Assembly (NCBI GenBank): GCA_023437485.1
Contig: JAEZGB010000007.1
Span: 1 to 41,721, forward strand
Length of the DNA stretch: 41,721 nt
Source of the DNA: Bacteroidota bacterium
GTDB taxonomy: Bacteria > Bacteroidota > Bacteroidia > Flavobacteriales > Flavobacteriaceae
Reading direction: 5' to 3'
This document shows, one piece after another, positions 38,068 through 41,721 of this stretch. Within the stretch, counting starts at the first letter, position 1. Each line of letters opens with the position of its first letter. The notes beneath the pieces were generated by a model. That model was not told the origin of the DNA and searched no databases. It was given only the letters and a program-made list of their open reading frames with translations. A program made the translations under genes and the position numbers.

Positions 38068-39066
38068 ATGAAAGAAATTACGAAGGATGTTTACCTCAAA
38101 TGGTATGAAGACATGCTCTTTTGGCGAAAGTTTGAAGACAAGCTCGCCGCGCTTTACATCCAGCAAAAAGTTCGCGGATTCCTTCACCTATACAACGGCC
38201 AGGAGGCGGTGCTCGCGGGCGCCCTTCACGTCATGGACCTGAGCAAGGACAAAATGATCACGGCCTATAGAAATCACGTGCAGCCAATCGGGATGGGTGT
38301 TGACCCTAAAAAAGTCATGGCCGAGCTTTTGGGCAAGGTCACGGGCACATCCAAGGGGATGGGAGGTTCGATGCACATTTTCTCAAAGGAGCACGGGTTT
38401 TACGGCGGACACGGTATTGTAGGCGCCCAGATTCCGGTTGGGGCGGGAATTGCTTTTGCCGACAAATACTTTGGCCGCGACGGCGTTACCTTGACTTACT
38501 TTGGCGATGGCGCCGCACGACAGGGTTCGCTGCATGAAGCCTTTAACATGGCCATGTTGTGGAAACTTCCAGTGGTTTTTATCGTGGAAAACAATGGTTA
38601 TGCGATGGGAACTTCGGTTGAGCGGACTGCCAACCACACCGACATTTGGAAACTGGGACTTGGCTATGAAATGCCTTGCGGACCGGTTGACGGAATGAAC
38701 CCGGAAAAAGTAGCCGAAGCCATGGATGAAGCCATGGAACGCGCGCGCCGCGGAGACGGGCCAACGTTCCTTGAAATGAAAACGTACCGCTACCGTGGGC
38801 ATTCAATGTCAGACGCGCAACTTTACCGCACCAAGGAGGAGGTCGAAGAGTACAAGAAAATCGATCCAATCACCCAGGTGTTGGACATTATCAAAGAAAA
38901 CAACTACGCGACGGATCAGGAAATCGAATCGATCGATGAGCGCGTGAAAGACCTTGTCGAAGAGTGCGCGAAATACGCAGAGGAATCTGATTTCCCGGAA
39001 ACGCAACAACTTTACGACGTGGTATACGAGCAGGAAAATTATCCATTCATCCCTCATAAACTGTAA
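38068..39066 (+). CDS. pdhA: Pyruvate dehydrogenase E1 component, alpha subunit
   Basis: The 332-residue thiamine-diphosphate-binding alpha chain of the heterotetrameric E1. The ThDP motif is TYFGDGAARQGSLHEAFNMAMLWKLPVVFIVENNGYAMGT (starts GDG, ends NN), and the earlier YRNHVQPIGMG...GKVTGTSKGMGGSMHIF and GGHGIVGAQIPVGAG are typical. YRYRGHSMSDAQLYRTKEEVEEYKK is the conserved phosphorylation-loop region. Decarboxylates pyruvate together with the beta subunit, which is not encoded here: the next gene, 2 nt away, is E2. E1 beta and E3 must be elsewhere. Confidence 0.95.
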   Translation: MKEITKDVYLKWYEDMLFWRKFEDKLAALYIQQKVRGFLHLYNGQEAVLAGALHVMDLSKDKMITAYRNHVQPIGMGVDPKKVMAELLGKVTGTSKGMGGSMHIFSKEHGFYGGHGIVGAQIPVGAGIAFADKYFGRDGVTLTYFGDGAARQGSLHEAFNMAMLWKLPVVFIVENNGYAMGTSVERTANHTDIWKLGLGYEMPCGPVDGMNPEKVAEAMDEAMERARRGDGPTFLEMKTYRYRGHSMSDAQLYRTKEEVEEYKKIDPITQVLDIIKENNYATDQEIESIDERVKDLVEECAKYAEESDFPETQQLYDVVYEQENYPFIPHKL

Positions 39067-39068
39067 CG

Positions 39069-40742
39069 ATGGCAACCAAGATAACCATGCCGCGGCTCAG
39101 CGATACGATGACCGAAGGGACTGTGGCCAAATGGCTGAAAAAAGTGGGCGATAAAGTAACCGAGGGCGATATCCTGGCTGAGATCGAAACCGATAAGGCG
39201 ACGATGGAATTCGAGTCATTTAACTCCGGGACGCTTTTGCATATCGGAATCCCAGAAGGCGAATCGGCTGCCGTGGATTCGCTGCTGGCCATTATTGGCA
39301 ATGAAGGCGAAGACATTTCAGGCATGCTGGATGGCGACGACAAAACCGACGCCCCAAAACAGCAATCGGCTCCCGCCGAAACCGCACAGGATGAGAAACA
39401 ACCGGAATCTCCGGAGGATAAACCATCTGACCAAAAACCGCAACCCACTACCCAAAACCAACTTCCCAAAGGCGTCACCGTTGTTACCATGCCGCGCCTG
39501 AGCGACACCATGACCGAAGGCACCGTTGCCAAGTGGCTCAAGAAAGTGGGCGATAAGGTAAGTGAAGGCGATATTTTGGCCGAAATCGAAACCGACAAGG
39601 CTACGATGGAATTTGAAAGTTTTAATGCCGGAACACTGCTTCACATTGGCATTCAGGAAGGCGAGAGCGCACCAATTGACAGCGTTTTGGCCGTCATTGG
39701 GCCCGAAGGAACTGATTTGACTGGAGTGGACCTTTCAGGCAAAAGCGCGCCAAAAGATAATCCGGCAGATGCGCAACCTGTGGAAGATAAAGATAAAAAA
39801 CAACCCGTAAATGCTGAGAAATCTGCTAATACAGGGGAGCGGGTCTTTATTTCACCTTTGGCCCGCAAAATGGCCGAAGAGAAAGGCATCGACATCAGGT
39901 CATTGAAAGGATCAGGTGAGAATGGCAGGATAGTCCGATCGGACATCGAAAATTACAAGCCGCAGGAAGCCGCCCAACAAGCGAAGCCTGCTGAGAAAGG
40001 TGAAGCGCCAAGAGAAGAAAAAGTTGTGGCCGAAGCCCGTCCTTTTGTGCCGGCAGGTGAAATGCACACCGATGAGCAGAAGAATTCGCAAATGCGCAAA
40101 ACGATCGCGAAACGCCTTTCAGAATCCAAATTCACCGCGCCGCATTACTACCTGACCATTGAACTGGCTATGGACAATGCGATGGCCTCGCGTGAACAAA
40201 TCAATGCGCTTCCCGACACCAAAGTTTCCTTTAACGATATGGTGATCAAAGCCTGTGCGATGGCGCTGCGCAAGCACCCAAAGGTCAATTCGCAATGGAA
40301 AGACGACGTGACCCTGATCCACAGCCACATCAATATGGGTGTTGCCGTCGCAGTCGAAGATGGCCTGGTGGTTCCGGTAGTCAAATTCGCCGACCAGTTG
40401 AGCCTTACTCAAATTGGGTCATCGGTACGAAACCTTGCCGGGCGGGCGAAGAACAAAAAACTTCAGCCTGCCGAAATGGAAGGAAGCACATTTACGGTGT
40501 CAAATTTGGGAATGTTTGGCATCAGTGAATTTACATCAATCATCAACCAGCCCAATAGCGCAATCCTCTCAGTAGGTGCCATCGAACAAAAGCCGGTGGT
40601 GCGCGAAGGACAAATTGTGGTGGGCAATACCATGAAGGTGACCCTTGCGTGCGATCATAGGACGGTGGATGGCGCAACAGGCGCACAATTCCTGCAAACA
40701 TTGCGACAGTATCTGGAGAATCCTGTTACCATGCTCGCATAA
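39069..40742 (+). CDS. pdhC: Dihydrolipoamide acetyltransferase (PDH E2) with two lipoyl domains
   Basis: A 557-residue core of the pyruvate dehydrogenase complex. Domain order: lipoyl domain 1 (residues ~1-75, lipoyl Lys43 in EIETDKATMEFES), an Ala/Pro/Gln/Glu-rich linker, lipoyl domain 2 (~136-210, Lys177), a second linker, an E1/E3-binding peripheral domain (FISPLARKMAEEKGIDIRSLKGSGENGRIVRSDIENY), a third linker, and the catalytic acetyltransferase domain, with the active site DHRTVDGATGAQFL near the C terminus. The last domain includes MRKTIAKRLSESKFTAPHYYLTIEL. The two lipoyl domains are nearly identical in protein sequence. The gene starts 2 nt after pdhA, so they form an operon. Confidence 0.96.
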   Translation: MATKITMPRLSDTMTEGTVAKWLKKVGDKVTEGDILAEIETDKATMEFESFNSGTLLHIGIPEGESAAVDSLLAIIGNEGEDISGMLDGDDKTDAPKQQSAPAETAQDEKQPESPEDKPSDQKPQPTTQNQLPKGVTVVTMPRLSDTMTEGTVAKWLKKVGDKVSEGDILAEIETDKATMEFESFNAGTLLHIGIQEGESAPIDSVLAVIGPEGTDLTGVDLSGKSAPKDNPADAQPVEDKDKKQPVNAEKSANTGERVFISPLARKMAEEKGIDIRSLKGSGENGRIVRSDIENYKPQEAAQQAKPAEKGEAPREEKVVAEARPFVPAGEMHTDEQKNSQMRKTIAKRLSESKFTAPHYYLTIELAMDNAMASREQINALPDTKVSFNDMVIKACAMALRKHPKVNSQWKDDVTLIHSHINMGVAVAVEDGLVVPVVKFADQLSLTQIGSSVRNLAGRAKNKKLQPAEMEGSTFTVSNLGMFGISEFTSIINQPNSAILSVGAIEQKPVVREGQIVVGNTMKVTLACDHRTVDGATGAQFLQTLRQYLENPVTMLA

Positions 40743-40770
40743 AAAATCCCGCTTCGGCGGGATTTTTATT
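40743..40770 (+). terminator. pdhC terminator (bidirectional)
   Basis: ATCCCGC and GCGGGAT (40746-40752, 40757-40763) with a TTCG loop and A/T runs on both sides, immediately after the pdhC stop and shared with the convergent gene at 40787. Confidence 0.93.
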
Positions 40771-40786
40771 TGTAACATTTTCTACT

Positions 40787-41068
40787 TTATTCGGCAATCA
40801 TCCAAATTCCCGAACCCCGTTTAAAGGTGGGAAAGGGCAACACCAGAGATTGCTGTTCCTGCTCACAATTCAATGCCGCCTTCACCTTTACCTGGCGCTT
40901 TTTCGGGGCTGACTTGGGAGTCTCCTTGATTTCAATATTGAACAGGCTCTGCGTTTCCGACAAGATTTTCTCTGAAATACTAAACCAGAAAGGGCTCGGA
41001 ACATCAGCTTCCCTGGCACTTGAAATACCACACAGACTTATCGCCGCAATCACAAACAGAGTTTTCAT
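40787..41068 (-). CDS. Small secreted protein of unknown function
   Basis: A 93-residue protein with a Sec signal peptide (MKTLFVIAAISLCGISSA). The mature part is short and basic: FWFSISEKILSETQSLFNIEIKETP, then SAPKKRQVKVKAALNCEQEQQSLVLPFPTFKRGSGIWMIAE. There is a single cysteine and no recognisable domain. The start at 41068 is preferred over 41107 because the extension would precede the signal peptide. It is convergent with pdhC. It could be spurious, but the signal peptide, terminator and lysine-rich coding bias support a real gene. Confidence 0.6.
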   Translation of the reverse strand: MKTLFVIAAISLCGISSAREADVPSPFWFSISEKILSETQSLFNIEIKETPKSAPKKRQVKVKAALNCEQEQQSLVLPFPTFKRGSGIWMIAE

Positions 41069-41273
41069 AACATTGAAATTTTGCAAACCAAATATAACGA
41101 TTCTCAATCAATAGTTTTGTTTTTAACGATAAATTAAGTGTACACGCTAAAATAATCGCAATATCACAATCGGAAATTTAAGTTTTATACTATTAAAATG
41201 TCGCGTTGCCGCGAGCGCAGTCTAAAGTCAAAAGTCGAAAGAAACTAAAAATGGTAACATTGTCCCACGCCAA

Positions 41274-41495
41274 ACGACGAACGGAAGTTGCCGTTGCTAC
41301 CTAAAATGTTTACAATCACCTACAGTAAACTGAAACCTGACGGCTGATAGCTGACAGCGAATTTTGTCGAATGTTACACGACGAATGTCGAACGGAAGCT
41401 GCCTTTGCTACCGAAAATGTTTTGGATTTCGCTATAGCAAGCTGACCGCTGACAGCGATTTCGTCGAATGTCGAACGTCGAACGTCGAATGGAAG
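41274..41495. repeat. Diverged tandem duplication (~111-bp unit) with 7-bp subrepeats
   Basis: The segment from about 41274 (CGAACGGAAG, GTTGC, CTACCTAAAATGTTT, GCTGACAGCGA) recurs 111 bp later (CGAACGGAAG, GCTGC, CTACCGAAAATGTTT, GCTGACAGCGA), with a third partial start near 41485. Between, ACGTCGA heptamers occur in tandem. The gap 41069-41686 has no gene; it also holds AAAGTC(G/A)A short repeats at 41224 and 41507. Confidence 0.65.
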
Positions 41496-41520
41496 CTGCA
41501 AGATTAGTCGAAAGTCAAAA

Positions 41521-41542
41521 CACGAGCGCGAAGCGCGACTGC
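41521..41542. repeat. 22-bp GC-rich direct repeat, copy 1
   Basis: CACGAGCGCGAAGCGCGACT followed by GC. It is repeated exactly at 41607-41628 and contains a small GCGC-GAA-GCGC hairpin. Confidence 0.85.
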
Positions 41543-41557
41543 ACTGCCCTGAAATGA

Positions 41558-41589
41558 AGAAAGCCCCTCACGTTAGTGAAGGGCTTTCT
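41558..41589 (-). terminator. Terminator-like hairpin downstream of the rRNA operon
   Basis: AGAAAGCCCC(T)CAC and GTGAAGGGGCTTTCT arms with a GTTA loop and one bulge. An outer ACTGCC/GGCAGT pair (41544-41549, 41598-41603) extends it. It lies between the two 22-bp repeats, beyond the primary rRNA terminator. Confidence 0.7.
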
Positions 41590-41606
41590 GAAAGAAAGGC
41601 AGTGAC

Positions 41607-41628
41607 ACGAGCGCGAAGCGCGACTGCG
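41607..41628. repeat. 22-bp GC-rich direct repeat, copy 2
   Basis: Identical to 41521-41542. On the minus strand each copy follows a terminator-like hairpin. Confidence 0.85.
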
Positions 41629-41648
41629 CCGCACCGCTTAAAAACAAG

Positions 41649-41675
41649 AAACCCCGACCTTACAGGTCGGGGTTT
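41649..41675 (-). terminator. rRNA operon terminator
   Basis: AAACCCCGACCT (41649-41660) and AGGTCGGGGTTT (41664-41675) form a perfect 12-bp stem with a 3-nt loop, T-rich on the minus strand and 11 nt after the 5S 3' end. Confidence 0.92.
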
Positions 41676-41686
41676 CCACTAAAAAA

Positions 41687-41721
41687 GGCGGCGACATACT
41701 CTCCCACAAAATGCAGTACCA
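41687..41721 (-). rRNA. rrf: 5S ribosomal RNA, 3' end only (runs off window)
   Basis: On the minus strand the last 35 bases read TGGTACTGCATTTTGTGGGA then GAGTATGTCGCCGCC, the conserved 3' end of bacterial 5S rRNA. The rest of the rRNA operon lies beyond the right edge, transcribed toward this window. Confidence 0.92.

Overview
The window is chromosomal DNA from a member of the Bacteroidota, almost certainly family Flavobacteriaceae, and comparatively GC-rich for that group by eye. The assignment rests on three things: type IX secretion and gliding genes (gldJ, porU, porV, and a protein with a gliding-motility-associated C-terminal domain); Bacteroidota promoters (a -7 box TAnnTTTG, sometimes with TTG about 19 bp upstream) in front of many genes; and several families of intergenic repeats. 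No prophage, insertion sequence, CRISPR array or resistance gene was seen. Most genes are housekeeping or envelope genes.

Layout. 1-2590: the tail of an unknown gene, tRNA-Leu(CAG), an AHSA1/SRPBCC protein and the purK-purE pair. 2640-9042: an M3 metallopeptidase, a degenerate UbiA-like membrane protein and gcvP. 9089-13252: a secreted protein of unknown function, a group III truncated haemoglobin, a FabH-like thiolase, a small methyltransferase, a GT2 glycosyltransferase and an ABM-like lipoprotein. 13507-18228: an MlaE/MlaF-type lipid ABC transporter pair whose 3' end overlaps, tail to tail, that of a 1068-residue T9SS-exported protein. 18266-22539 (minus strand): an SDR-sprT-manC operon, an NRDE protein and an acyl-CoA dehydrogenase. 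22638-28465 (plus strand): anmK, a Glu/Leu-type dehydrogenase, exbB-exbD-tonB-folC and tRNA-Val(TAC). 28493-29127: a gene-free stretch dense with repeats. 29127-32143 (minus strand): murF and gldJ. 32345-40742 (plus strand): porU, porV, cdd, pdhA and pdhC. 40787-41721: a small secreted protein, a repeat-rich gap, and the 3' end of a 5S rRNA whose operon enters from the right on the minus strand.

How the genes work together. GldJ (gliding/T9SS lipoprotein), PorU (surface sortase) and PorV (outer-membrane carrier/shuttle) are parts of the type IX secretion system. The 1068-residue protein at 15022-18228 has the C-terminal domain that marks a T9SS client. ExbB, ExbD and TonB energise outer-membrane transport. 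MurF, AnmK and ManC serve peptidoglycan synthesis, peptidoglycan recycling and sugar-nucleotide supply. PdhA and PdhC are two of the pyruvate dehydrogenase components; E1 beta and E3 are not in the window.

The most unusual material is between genes. A family of structured repeats (six copies, often touching a stop codon) shares end motifs GGGCG(T)TGCC and ATCCCT(M)RCGC. A 57-bp repeat beside tRNA-Val reads, on the minus strand, like the 3' end of a tRNA followed by the same terminator module that follows the real tRNA-Val. Three genes have their -7 box exactly 4 nt before the start codon, which predicts leaderless mRNAs. I found no clearly new multi-gene system.
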